The notes under the pieces were generated by a model, which worked only from the letters and a program-made list of their open reading frames with translations, had not been told where the DNA came from and did not search any database. From positions 1 to 64,000 of the forward strand of contig CAWBRW010000029.1 of NCBI GenBank assembly GCA_963791235.1: 64,000 nt of DNA. The letters run 5' to 3'. Source of the DNA: JALORV01 sp963791235 (GTDB lineage: Bacteria; Pseudomonadota; Gammaproteobacteria; Burkholderiales; Burkholderiaceae_F). Of this stretch, positions 1 to 9,033 are shown in pieces; position 1 is the stretch's first letter; each line of letters starts with the position of its first letter. The position numbers were made by a program, and so were the translations under genes.

Positions 1-116
1 AGTCATTGGGCGCTTGGCAGTACAACTCCCAGGGCGAACCTCCTTTCGAGCTACACAAGGAGTCGCTGGCCGGAACGACGTTAGGGTGGAGCGTCTGTTC
101 CAAGGCGTCTAGCAAT

Positions 117-540
117 ATGTCGACGAAAATTGCGTCGCCATTCACCGTGGAACTTGAAATTACTGAGCATCGCACGGCCACTCTCTTCGCGAAAGCGTTG
201 CAGCAAGCGGTAACTGCGAACGAGGCTGCGATAAAGCAGGCCATTAAGGATCAGTATCCATGGCGTCAAGAAGGTGAAAGCGCAGGCGGCCGAGGCCCTT
301 GCCAAAGCGGACGGGGAGGCTCGGAAGCGGCTCGACACCTACCTGACCGACTGGGCCAACTACGAAGGCGAGTGCGCGAAACCGACTCCGGCGGAAGTGC
401 AAATAAAATGCGGCGCGCGCTACACCCTGCTCGAGCGCACGCAGGCTGCCGTGCAGGCCGATGTGACTAAGTTCCAAATTCTTCCGCCTGGCGAAACCGT
501 TCCGAAACCAGATCGACCCGGGCCCGTTGCGCCGAAGTGA
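117..540 (+). pseudogene. Hypothetical protein, frame broken
   Basis: From ATG 117 the reading frame gives a helical-looking N-terminus (MSTKIASPFTVELEITEH, then KALQQAVTANEAAIKQAIKD). Around 250-275 it loses protein character. The next frame continues smoothly with KAQAAEALAKADGEARKR, then two cysteines and a proline-rich tail, and stops at 540. I read this as one small Ala/Lys-rich protein of about 140 residues interrupted by one indel, not as two genes. The continuing frame alone could start at GTG 274 and give 88 residues. I do not recognise the family, and no signal peptide is evident. Confidence 0.4.
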
Positions 541-635
541 GGACGGTGGATCCTGCCTTGACGTACGTCGCGAGCAACGACAAGGGAAAACCAGACCCTA
601 AGTCGACTTACGCTTGGTCAGGAAGGCGACAGATC

Positions 636-853
636 ATGATTCGAACAAGGCTTCTTGCGCTCCTCTCTTCAGTAGGTCTGGCTGCAGCGAATCGGCAATG
701 GCTACGGATTGTGCTTCGATCAGTTCAAGAACACCGGCCGCGACCTATACCGTCTACTCTGGACCCACGCCACAGGTCTACCGAATTTGCAAGACTGGAC
801 AGGATCCGAGAACCGGCTCTATGGCGGATTGCGAAGTGGCTCTGACGAATTGA
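636..853 (+). pseudogene. Small exported protein, frame broken
   Basis: ATG 636 begins a short signal-peptide-like segment (MIRTRLLALLSSVGLAAA). The same frame then turns into Arg-rich noise. Another frame carries a plausible mature protein (TDCASISSRTPAATYTVYSG, later YRICKTGQDP and MADCEVALTN) that ends at 853. It has three cysteines. A single indel near 690 would join the two into an exported protein of about 70 residues. The family is not recognised. The region downstream to 1013 has no convincing coding frame. Confidence 0.35.
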
Positions 854-1013
854 GTGCGAACTTTGTAGCCATGGACCGCCCTCCTGTTGCTCGTAAGCTT
901 CGAAGACAAACTGGCTTGTTTGATACGGCATCATTGAAGAGCAACCCATTGAGTGGGAATAGGATAAGGTCAGTCGAGGCCCATGAGCAGTCACCTTTTC
1001 TCTCCTGAAGACG

Positions 1014-1466
1014 ATGCGCCAGATTCTTCGCGACGCGGGCATCGCTGAAGTGCCGGCCGCTGGCGAGTTCACTCTTTTTGGCGCCAGGCCCGTATTGTTT
1101 CCGGGTGCCGTCTACGGGTTCGCGGTACGGCTATCAGACGAGCAGAAGCAGCAACTCTTCGCGGAGGCGAAGGCCCGAGGACTGAGCCGGCTGCGCGAGT
1201 TGAAGGACTTCGTACCAATCGAGGGCGATCTGTATCCGCTTTACTGGGGTATGGATAAACAGCTTGGCGCTCGAGTGCATCAGCACTTGAATGACCCAAC
1301 GGGCACTGGCGCGGTTCGGCTCACTACATACAGGTCCTTGGCGGAAAGAAAGATGGCCTGTGTAAGCCTGACGGTTGACGATTGCAGAGCGGCAGAGCGA
1401 GCGCTTCAGACCAAGTTTCCCGACCTACTGAAAACAACAACACAGCAGATTCGAGTCGCAGACTAG
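1014..1466 (+). CDS. Hypothetical protein, possibly GIY-YIG-like
   Basis: This 150-residue cytosolic protein has no signal or membrane segment. The central stretch LYPLYWGMDKQLGARVHQHL resembles the opening of a GIY-YIG fold: hydrophobic Y-P-L-Y-W-G, then a conserved Arg, then His-Leu. The first 50 residues look like a separate small domain. The C-terminus is rich in Thr, Lys and Cys. A GIY-YIG nuclease would also need a downstream Glu, and I cannot place it with confidence. ATG 1014 follows an in-frame stop at 1006-1008. No partner gene is adjacent, and the next gene runs the other way. The coding frame is secure; the fold is a guess. Confidence 0.55.
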   Translation: MRQILRDAGIAEVPAAGEFTLFGARPVLFPGAVYGFAVRLSDEQKQQLFAEAKARGLSRLRELKDFVPIEGDLYPLYWGMDKQLGARVHQHLNDPTGTGAVRLTTYRSLAERKMACVSLTVDDCRAAERALQTKFPDLLKTTTQQIRVAD

Positions 1467-1655
1467 GTACTAGCGTAGGAGACAAGACATGTAGCTGAGC
1501 CCTGTTGAGTGGAAGGCGTTACGCAAGAAGCCGTCTTCTGCCTGTAGCGGAGTCGGGAACTGTCCGTGATTAAAGCGGCTCGCGATGGAGCCCGATCCCT
1601 AGGCGCCAGCCCTGACTGATTCCCGTGCTCATTCACTTCGTCGCAGCCGGCGCTT

Positions 1656-2135
1656 CTATGGCGTCATCCCCTCCGGCAAGACTGCTACTCCATCCTCATC
1701 AGCTACCAGGCAGCGCCCGGGCACAAACGTGACGTTGCCGAATGAGACAGGTACATCCAGTGACGCCCCGCCTCTTGACTCACCGCGCTTGGGGTTTGTG
1801 CCCAGCGCCTTCACACCAAAGTCGAGCTGGTTCAGTTCTGAGGCGTCCCTGACAGCACCGTTGACGATGACTCCGCCCCAGCCATTGCGGATCAGGGCCG
1901 CGGCCATGTTGTCCCCGAGAATCGCGCGTTGAAGTGACCCGCCGCCGTCGATGACAAGTACACAACCCTGCCCGGGCTCCTGGACGAGTTCGCGTAGATC
2001 CGCCACGTCCTCGTAACAGCGGACCGTTCTGATGGTTCCGCCGAAGGAACGTCGCTGTCCGAAGCTCTTGAACTGAGCGCAACAAACCTCCACCCAATCG
2101 CTCGAATCGCAGATGTCGGCAGACTTGAGTGGCAT
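1656..2135 (-). CDS. RraA-family protein (HMG/CHA aldolase-like)
   Basis: This 159-residue protein matches the RraA fold in length and motifs. It has a VLVIDGGGSLQRAILGDNMA segment, then NGWGGVIVNGAVRD, which is the G-D ... R-D active-site pattern of 4-hydroxy-4-methyl-2-oxoglutarate/4-carboxy-4-hydroxy-2-oxoadipate aldolases. A later GxxPKRGES segment is also typical. True RraA (RNase E inhibitor) shares the fold. The location beside a ureohydrolase-like gene and an ABC importer favours a metabolic aldolase or decarboxylase. It lies 12 bases downstream of the ureohydrolase-like gene, so the two should be co-transcribed leftward. The substrate is unknown. Confidence 0.85.
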   Translation of the reverse strand: MPLKSADICDSSDWVEVCCAQFKSFGQRRSFGGTIRTVRCYEDVADLRELVQEPGQGCVLVIDGGGSLQRAILGDNMAAALIRNGWGGVIVNGAVRDASELNQLDFGVKALGTNPKRGESRGGASLDVPVSFGNVTFVPGRCLVADEDGVAVLPEGMTP

Positions 2136-2147
2136 GGCGATCTTCGT

Positions 2148-3212
2148 CTAGCTGCGGGCGGAACGTTTCTTCAACGCCAAGCCGGCCATCAGGTACGTAA
2201 TGACGTACACAATGGTCCGGTAGATCACGGCAGAACCCGGCGGGATACAGATGAAGGACATGCCTGTCAGACCGCGCAGGCCGATTTCGTGGGCGACTCG
2301 GATGACTTCATAGTCACTCATCCCGATCGGTTCGGCCAGATCCCCCAGGAGGTCACCGCTCGCTGGCCCTGCGCCGCCCAAGACGTCCATGTCGAAGTGC
2401 ACATACACATCCGAGGTGCCTTCGTAGGCCTTACCCATAAGCTGAATGAGGCCCTCCATGCCGAAGCCCGTACGAATTCGCCACATCGGTACGAAGTGGG
2501 CGCCTGCGCTGATAAATCGGCGCACGTAGCTCTTGTCCTCGAGCATGCCGCGCTCGCCGATCTCGATGAGATTCGGCACGGTGACGTTCTTGTGGGCCTC
2601 GTAGAGCTTGCTCTTCCAATTACTGGACCCAGCGATGCGCGGGTCACCCGTCGCCCAATCAATGGGTCGAGCGTCCCAGTGTGTATCAAGGCTGATTACC
2701 CCGACGTTGCCTTTGGCACGCTCCGCTATGGGCTTTGCGATCGCATACGAACCGGCGGGCGAGTTCTGACCGATGACGATGGGAATGGCACCCACATCGA
2801 GCGCCTGGTTTACCTTGGTCTCGACCGCCGCTTGCGCGCGCAGGATGTTTTCGACTGTCGCAACATAGTTGGCCTCGGAAGGAATGTCGGCATCCCCGAA
2901 GTCGACGATCTTCAATTCCTCGAAGATGTCGATGTCGAAGTCCTGCACGTACCCGGTGTATCGGATCGACTGCTGGCGAACCCTTTTTGGGCCGGCCAGC
3001 CAAAGGCTCTTGTCGACTCCGCAGTACTCATTGCCCCAACCTGCCGTGAAGGGAGCACCAATGATTACGACATCTGCGCCTTCAAGATCCTTGGGGGACA
3101 GAGCGACTGGAACTCCGAGAAACGTGGGCATGTCCTCGGCGAGGCGCGGGAAGACTTTGTTCTTCACGCGCCTTGAACTCATCTGCGTTGACCACTCCGG
3201 ATAGTCGCTCAT
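2148..3212 (-). CDS. Ureohydrolase (arginase/agmatinase) family protein
   Basis: This 354-residue protein has the arginase/agmatinase fold. The second metal motif is intact (SLDTHWDAR, D176/H178/D180), as is the third (VHFDMDVL, D274/D276). At the first motif, normally GGDHS, it reads GQNSP (residues 148-152), so the usual His ligand is missing. The later ExNP-like motif is also changed (CIPPGS). Family members hydrolyse C-N bonds of guanidino compounds with two Mn ions. The altered site suggests a different metal arrangement or substrate, or loss of activity. The start has a good GGAGAGGA ribosome site. It is the first gene of a leftward pair with the RraA-like gene and is divergent from the ABC importer. 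Confidence 0.8.
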   Translation of the reverse strand: MSDYPEWSTQMSSRRVKNKVFPRLAEDMPTFLGVPVALSPKDLEGADVVIIGAPFTAGWGNEYCGVDKSLWLAGPKRVRQQSIRYTGYVQDFDIDIFEELKIVDFGDADIPSEANYVATVENILRAQAAVETKVNQALDVGAIPIVIGQNSPAGSYAIAKPIAERAKGNVGVISLDTHWDARPIDWATGDPRIAGSSNWKSKLYEAHKNVTVPNLIEIGERGMLEDKSYVRRFISAGAHFVPMWRIRTGFGMEGLIQLMGKAYEGTSDVYVHFDMDVLGGAGPASGDLLGDLAEPIGMSDYEVIRVAHEIGLRGLTGMSFICIPPGSAVIYRTIVYVITYLMAGLALKKRSARS

Positions 3213-3248
3213 CGTTCCTCTCCGTTATTGCCATGCGGTACTTTTAAA

Positions 3249-3277
3249 TTGCCGCCAACTGCTAAAACGAGTATATC
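3249..3277 (+). promoter_or_regulatory. Predicted sigma-70 promoter for the ABC importer operon
   Basis: TTGCCG (3249-3254) and TATATC (3272-3277) are separated by exactly 17 bases. They lie in an unusually AT-rich patch of the 146-base divergent gap and point toward the substrate-binding protein gene, whose start is 82 bases downstream. This is a motif match only. Confidence 0.4.
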
Positions 3278-3358
3278 TTTCGCGCACGCTCGGTACTGAA
3301 AAATTCAAGGGCAGCACACCGCAACATCGTCTCTGATTTTTTCCTGGGAGAAGCATCG

Positions 3359-4955
3359 ATGAAGGAATTGCGTGGGGCGGAAAGCCCGAACGAATCAGCG
3401 GAGTCAGATCAGCAACCGAGCTTTGACCGCAGAGCCTTTCTGGAAGCGAGCGTATTTGCAGGTGCAGTCGGCCTGCTCGGAGTCCCGAGCGCGTCCGCCC
3501 AGTCGGCGACGCCGAAGCGGGGCGGATCCTTGAAGCTCGCTGTGGCGAGCGCCGCCCGGCGACTCGACCCAGCGACCCATGGCGCCAATGAAGAGTTCGT
3601 GATCACCCAGGCGATCTACAACAACCTGGTCCGCGTCGACCCCCAACTTAACGCGCAGCCTGAGCTGGCGTCAGACTGGAAAGTGTCGCCTGATGGAAAG
3701 AGTTGGACTTTCAATCTGCGCCGCGGCGTCAAGTTCCATAACGGACGTGACTTCACGTCGAAAGACGTCGAGTACACGATAAAGCGCCTGCTGAATCCGG
3801 CGACGGCGTCCGTTGGTCGAAGCCTGTTTACGCTGATTCAGAACATCGACGCTTCGCAGCCGTACGCCATTCGTTTCGACTTGGTTGAGCCCTACGCTGA
3901 CTTCCCCATGATGTTCGGGTCGGTCTACGGAAGAATTCTCCCGGCTGATGGGACTGACGTTTCGAAGACGCCGATTGGGACAGGTCCCTTCAAGATGAAG
4001 GAGTTCGTCCCCGCGGACTACGTCACGATGGTGCGCAACCCCGACTACTGGGAGAAGGACGCGGCGGGCAACGCACTTCCGTACATTGACGAGTTTCGGC
4101 AGGTCACCATTCCGGAACAAGCTGCGCAAGTTGCAGCGATATCGAGTGGACAGATTCACATCTTGTGGGAAGCGGCCTCGACGAGCATCTCGACGCTGAA
4201 ATCGAACCAGAACGTGCGGGTTCTTGAAACCCCGAGCCCCGGCTACCACGAGATGACGATCTGGGTGAACCAGAAGCCATTTTCGGATGCTCGCGTGCTG
4301 TTGGCGTTGAAGCTCTGCCTTGACCGAGACCAACTAATAAAAGCGGCTCTCGGTGGCTATGGGACGCCTTCGAATGACAACCCGGTTTCATCCGTCAGCC
4401 CGTTCTGGGTAGACACCGGGATGAAGACGCGCGACATCGCAAAGGCGAAGCAACTGCTCGTTGAGGCTGGCTATCCCAACGGGCTCGACCTGGAACTGGT
4501 GACGACGAACGAGCGGCCAGGTCTTGTCGAGTTCGCCGTAGGCGCAAAGGAGATGTCGGCGCCCGCGGGCTTCCGCATTGATATCAAGACGGTTCCATTC
4601 GACGTCTTTACGGCCCGCTACAACCGCAAGCACTACTTCGGAATGCAGAACTGGAACGGGCGCCCGACCATCGACGAGACGTTGTACCCATATTTCCACT
4701 CGAAGGGCAGTTACAACTCCCTGTACAACTACAACAATCCGGAAGTCGACAAACTGCTCGACGAAGGCCGCCGAGAACCAGACTTCCAGAAGCGCAAGGC
4801 CCTCTACGGCCGCGTCCAGAAAGATCATCGCGGACACCGGGCCAGTGGTGATTCCCTACCATCGCCCCTATTTCGCGGCGACTTACAGGAACGTTCAAGG
4901 GTTCGAGATTCACCCGATCCGTTGGATAGACGTTCGGCGTACCTGGATCGCGTAG
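3359..4955 (+). CDS. Peptide-type ABC transporter substrate-binding protein (SBP family 5), frameshifted
   Basis: The protein has a twin-arginine-type export signal (DRRAFLEASVFAGAVGLLG, cleavage near ASAQ). A full SBP_bac_5 body follows, with the YNNLVRVDPQLNAQPELASDW and YTIKRLLNPATA segments typical of dipeptide/oligopeptide/nickel binding proteins. It should deliver substrate in the periplasm to the adjacent permeases. Near 4820 the sequence CAGAAAGATC carries one A too many. Dropping it gives KIIADTGPVVIPYHRPYFAA and a natural stop at 4955. Without the correction the frame runs on to 5665 through the next gene, giving a nonsense tail. The start has a GGGAGAAG ribosome site. Confidence 0.85.
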
Positions 4956-4980
4956 ACCGTCCGCACGTCTCAAGAGGAAG

Positions 4981-5006
4981 AGTCCCGGGCGTTAGCGCGC
5001 GGGACT
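4981..5006 (+). other. Intergenic stem-loop between binding protein and permease
   Basis: AGTCCCG (4981-4987) pairs perfectly with CGGGACT (5000-5006), and part of the 12-base loop can also pair. No T-tract follows. Hairpins at this position in ABC importer operons commonly stabilise the abundant binding-protein message or attenuate read-through into the permease. That role is inference here. Confidence 0.5.
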
Positions 5007-5027
5007 CACAGCATTGGGAGATCTCCT

Positions 5028-5975
5028 TTGGGGTTGGGTGTCTTCATAGCGCGCCGGTTGCTGTTTTCGCTTTTGGTGCTGCTGATCATCTCGATAGTCG
5101 TGTTCGTCGTCGTCCAGGTACTGCCCGGCGACGTTGCGTCGATGATCCTCGGCACAGACGCCACGCCAGAGGACGTGGCGACGATGCGAGAGAAGTTGGG
5201 ACTGAATCGACCCGCGCCCGTGCGCTACCTGGAGTGGATAGGTGGTGTGGTGCGCGGCGATTGGGGCACGTCGTTGCGCCTCAACCAGCCCGTCGGCCCG
5301 CTGATCCTCAGTCGTATGGCCAACTCGGCCGTTTTGGCAGTCGTGACACTCCTGATCGCTGTGCCGGTCGCTATCGGCCTCGGCGTATATGCCGGGCTGC
5401 GTCAAGGCAAACTTCCCGATCGCATCATTGCCGTGGTCACGCTCATCGGCACTTCGCTCCCCGAGTTCGTCTGGGGAAGCCTTCTCATCATCGTTTTTTC
5501 CTACAAGCTCGAGTGGCTTCCGCCATCGTCCCTCATGGACCCGGGCGATCCGCTCCTTACGCATGTCAAAGTGCTTGTCATGCCGGTGCTGACACTAACG
5601 CTCGTCATGCTGGCCTATACGAGCCGAATGACGCGAACGAGCATGATCGATGTTCTCGAGCGTAACTTTGTTCGCACGGCTCGTCTCAAGGGGATAGGTG
5701 AAAGGCGGGTCATCCTTCGCCATGCGCTGCCCAACGCGCTACTGCCCACCATCACGATCGTCGCGATGAACATCGGCTGGCTTATGGGAAGCCTAGTCGT
5801 GGTCGAAACTGTCTTCAGTTACCCGGGGCTGGGTCGGATGATGGTGTTCGCCGTCACCAATCGTGACGTCACGATTCTCCAAATGACTGTGCTCATTACG
5901 GCGGCGATTTACTGCCTTGCCAACTTGTCGGCGGACGTCCTGTACGCCCTGCTGAACCCCCGGGTGCGGTACTGA
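5028..5975 (+). CDS. ABC transporter permease, DppB type
   Basis: This intact 315-residue inner-membrane protein has about six membrane segments. It opens with FIARRLLFSLLVLLIISIVV and VLPGD and carries the EAA loop segment VRTARLKGIGERRVILRHAL that contacts the ATPases. Length and motifs match DppB/OppB/GsiC permeases. It starts at TTG 5028 with a GGGAG site seven bases upstream. It pairs with the next permease, 7 bases downstream, to form the channel. The chemical class (peptide, glutathione, nickel or opine) cannot be told from the permease. Confidence 0.92.
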   Translation: MGLGVFIARRLLFSLLVLLIISIVVFVVVQVLPGDVASMILGTDATPEDVATMREKLGLNRPAPVRYLEWIGGVVRGDWGTSLRLNQPVGPLILSRMANSAVLAVVTLLIAVPVAIGLGVYAGLRQGKLPDRIIAVVTLIGTSLPEFVWGSLLIIVFSYKLEWLPPSSLMDPGDPLLTHVKVLVMPVLTLTLVMLAYTSRMTRTSMIDVLERNFVRTARLKGIGERRVILRHALPNALLPTITIVAMNIGWLMGSLVVVETVFSYPGLGRMMVFAVTNRDVTILQMTVLITAAIYCLANLSADVLYALLNPRVRY

Positions 5976-5982
5976 GGCTCCG

Positions 5983-6901
5983 ATGTCCGTACCGAAAGCC
6001 GATCTCGAGACGCTAGGAGCCGCGCCAAGCACAGGTGCCGGGAACCGAAGCGGCATGCGGCGAACGGGCGCAACGCGCTTGGGTAGGGCGTCGCCGGAAA
6101 TGGTGATCGGAGGACTGCTACTGCTGCTGCACCTTGTCCTCGTGCTGATCGGCCCGTACATCACCCCCTTCCCGTATACCGAGTTCCACATGGCTGATGC
6201 GCTACAGCCTCCATCGTGGAGTTACTGGTTCGGCACGGATCAGTTTGGGCGGGACGTTTTCAGTCGGGTCGTCTATGGTGCGCGGGGGACTTTGCTGCTC
6301 GCTGCCTCTGCCACCGCGCTTGGAGTAGGCGTTGGAGTGGCGATCGGAATGACTGTCGGCTACTACGGGGGGAAGCTTGACGAGTTCGTGATGCGGATCA
6401 TGGACGGCTTGCTCTCGTTTCCATCGCTGCTGCTCGCCATGCTGATCGTCTCGTCGCTCGGATCGAGTTCGATCAACGTCATCATCGCCATCATGATCGT
6501 GTTCGTGCCGCGCTCGACTCGCGTATTGCGAAGTGTCGCGCTCGGTCTTAAATCCCTCGAGTTCGTCGAGGCGGCTAAGGTCAGGGGCGAGTCCGCGTTC
6601 TACGTCATCACTCGCGAGCTCCTGCCCAATGCCGCCGGCCCGATTGTGGTCGAGTTAGCAATCCGACTGAGCTTCGCCATTCTGCTCAGCACATCGCTTG
6701 GGTTCATCGGCATCGGAGTTCAGCCGCCAGCCCCGGACTGGGGTCTGATGGTTAGCGAGGGGCGGCAAGTATCTACAAATGGCGCCTTGGCTCATGTTGT
6801 TCCCAGCGCTCGCCATCTCATCCGTTGTCATCGGAACCAACCTCTTCGGCGACTGGCTCGGGACTCGGCTCTCGGTGCGCGGCGGTCGGAGGGACCTGTG
6901 A
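5983..6901 (+). CDS. ABC transporter permease, DppC type, frameshifted near its end
   Basis: The DppC-type body is clear: a cytosolic N-terminus, then the GPYITPFPYTEFHMADALQPPS lead-in (shown in part), FGTDQFGRDVFSRVVYGARG and the EAA loop VEAAKVRGESAFYVITREL. Near 6770 the frame drifts. Removing one base in CGGCAAGTATCTA restores YLQMAPWLMLFPALAISS and the usual C-terminus IGTNLFGDWLGTRLS, stopping at TGA 6899-6901. Uncorrected, the frame fuses into the downstream ATPase as an artificial 446-residue protein. The stop overlaps the ATPase GTG start (6898), so the two are translationally coupled. Confidence 0.85.
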
Positions 6902-7951
6902 GCACTTCAATGAGCGGATCACCTTCCGGGCCGATCGAAACGGTACTGCGGGTAGCAGATCTTTCGATCGAATATTCCACTGGCCGTGGCCCGGTACGCG
7001 CAGTAAGGGACGTTTCGCTCTCGATTCGCCGGGGGGAGACGTTCGGCGTCGTCGGTGAGTCAGGGTCGGGTAAGAGCACCCTCGCGTTTGCGATTGTTGG
7101 TTACCTCGCGGCAAACGGCTGCGTTAGCGGCGGATCAATTGAGTACCGAGGCCGGGACCTGCTTCGCATGCCACGAGCCGAGCTCGATGCATTGCGGGGC
7201 GCAAAAATCGCCATGGTCTACCAGGACCCGATGAGTTCGCTGAACCCATCGATTACGGTGGGCGAACAAGTCGAAGAAGTGATCCTTGCGCATGAGCGGC
7301 TCTCACGGCTGCGTCGCGGATAAAGACGCTCGAGCTCTTCTCGGCGGTGAATATGCCCGAGCCCGACAGCGATTTCTCGCCGGTACCCGCACCAGCTCAG
7401 TGGTGGCCAACAGCAGCGCGTGCTCATTGCTATGGCGTTGGCCTGCAACCCGGATCTGCTCATCATGGATGAGCCAACGACGGGTCTCGACGTCACCACC
7501 GAGGCGCAGATCCTGGATCTGATCGGTTCTCTGAAAACGCGCTTTTCCTCGGCGATCCTGTACATCAGTCATAACCTCGGTGTAATTGCACGAGTTAGCG
7601 ATCGAATCGGCGTGATGTACGCCGGGCAGATGGTTGAACAAGGCCCAGTGCGCGAGGTGTTCCGACGGCAATCCCATCCCTACACCGCCGGCTCTGCTCG
7701 AGTGCCTGCCGAAGCTGGACTTCGGCCGCAAGACGCACTCCCTCGCGCTCATCCCCGGCATGATCCCCGACTTGAGCGAGATGCCGCGTGGCTGCAGCTT
7801 CGAGCCACGATGCAGAAGCAGGCGCCCGAGATGTGCGGAGGAGAGTCCGCCCCTTATACAAGTGGACCCCGGCCACGCTTCGCGATGCTTCTTCTGGCGG
7901 GAGCAGGAAATTGAGAGACATGGGCCGGTGCCGAACCGCCGGCGGCAGTAA
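6898..7951 (+). CDS. ABC transporter ATP-binding protein, DppD type, three frameshifts
   Basis: This is the first of two ATPases of the importer. Walker A (VGESGSGKST) and the Q-loop (MVYQDPMSSLNPS) are in the first frame. The signature PHQLSGGQQQR, Walker B (LLIMDEPTTGLD) and the H-loop (ILYISHNLG) are in a second. The oligopeptide-type C-terminus with cysteines (GCSFEPRCRSRRPRCAEESP) is in a third. Breaks lie near 7310 (one G lost), 7385 (one C gained) and 7693 (one G gained). Correcting each rebuilds a normal DppD of about 350 residues. As it stands no full protein could be made. GTG 6898 or ATG 6910 is the start. Confidence 0.8.
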
Positions 7952-7989
7952 CCGCCCAGACAGAGACCCGAGTCCCAAGCGCGCCGCCT

Positions 7990-9021
7990 TTGCTCAGCGT
8001 TAAGAACCTGAGGCGCGAGTACCGAGACTCGAACAAGCTACTTGGACTCTTTGGCACTGAGCGCGTGGTTCATGCGCTGGACGGCGTCGATCTCTCGCTC
8101 CAAGCCAACGAGACCCTGGCGGTAGTGGGCGAGAGCGGATGCGGCAAGACAACGTTGGCTCGTTGTGTTGTTGGACTTGTCGAGCCGACAGGGGGAACTG
8201 TGGAATTCGATCAGGCTTCGCTCGCGGGCATCGCTGCGCGCCGTGATCGAGAGACTCGACGGCGCCTCCAAATGGTTTTTCAGAATCCGGATTCGACGTT
8301 GAACCCCCGCCGGACTATCGGTGATGCGCTCAGACGCCCACTGCAACTATTCCGAGGTCTTTCCGGCCGGCCTGCCGACGAAGCTGCAGTTGAACTGCTG
8401 AAGGCGGTCCGGCTGGACCGGCGCTATCTGAACCGGTTGCCGAACCAACTCAGTGGTGGCGAGAAGCAGCGAGTCGGAATTGCGCGGGCATTCGCAACTA
8501 ACCCCGACTTGATCGTCTGCGATGAACCAGTCTCGGCGCTCGACGTTTCCGTCCAGGCCGCGATTCTCAACCTACTTGGTGAACTTCAGTCGCGCGACCA
8601 CACCGCGTACTTGTTTATTTCGCATGACATGAGCGTGGTGCGCTACCTCGCTGACCGTGTCGCGGTGCTCTACCTCGGTCGAATCTGCGAAACCGGTCCG
8701 GTGGAGCGAGTGTTCGCTCCGCCTCATCACCCCTACACAGAGGCGTTGCTGTCAGCCATTCCAGTTCCAGATCCGGACGCCGAAGTAAATCCGATTCGCC
8801 TCGAAGGACCGGTGCCCAGCGCCTCCGAGGTCTTTGCGGGCTGCCCGTTTCACACCCGCTGCCCTCGCAAGGTTGGAGAGGTCTGCGAACGCCAGAAACC
8901 TCCTGCTCAAACAGGAGCGGACGGGCACACCATCTTTTGCCACATCCCAGTCGCCACGCTAACGAAAGCTCAGTCAAGCTCGTACGGCGCAGCGACCTCG
9001 ACCGAAAATCTAGTTTCCTGA
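7990..9021 (+). CDS. ABC transporter ATP-binding protein, DppF type
   Basis: This intact 343-residue ATPase has Walker A (VGESGCGKTT), a Q-loop (QMVFQNPDSTLNP), signature (LSGGEKQR), Walker B (LIVCDEPVSALD), H-loop (YLFISHDMS) and the oligopeptide C-terminal domain with CPFHTRCPRK and later cysteines. It forms a heterodimer with the preceding ATPase to drive import. The only start that fits the family N-terminus is TTG 7990, 38 bases after the preceding stop, with a weak ribosome site. It is the best preserved component of the importer after the DppB-type permease. Confidence 0.92.
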   Translation: MLSVKNLRREYRDSNKLLGLFGTERVVHALDGVDLSLQANETLAVVGESGCGKTTLARCVVGLVEPTGGTVEFDQASLAGIAARRDRETRRRLQMVFQNPDSTLNPRRTIGDALRRPLQLFRGLSGRPADEAAVELLKAVRLDRRYLNRLPNQLSGGEKQRVGIARAFATNPDLIVCDEPVSALDVSVQAAILNLLGELQSRDHTAYLFISHDMSVVRYLADRVAVLYLGRICETGPVERVFAPPHHPYTEALLSAIPVPDPDAEVNPIRLEGPVPSASEVFAGCPFHTRCPRKVGEVCERQKPPAQTGADGHTIFCHIPVATLTKAQSSSYGAATSTENLVS

Positions 9022-9033
9022 AAGCCGCCGAGA

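Noticed and set aside
4956..5665. C-terminal extension of the binding protein
   Set aside because: It is a read-through of a one-base insertion; the DppB-type permease is encoded here in another frame.
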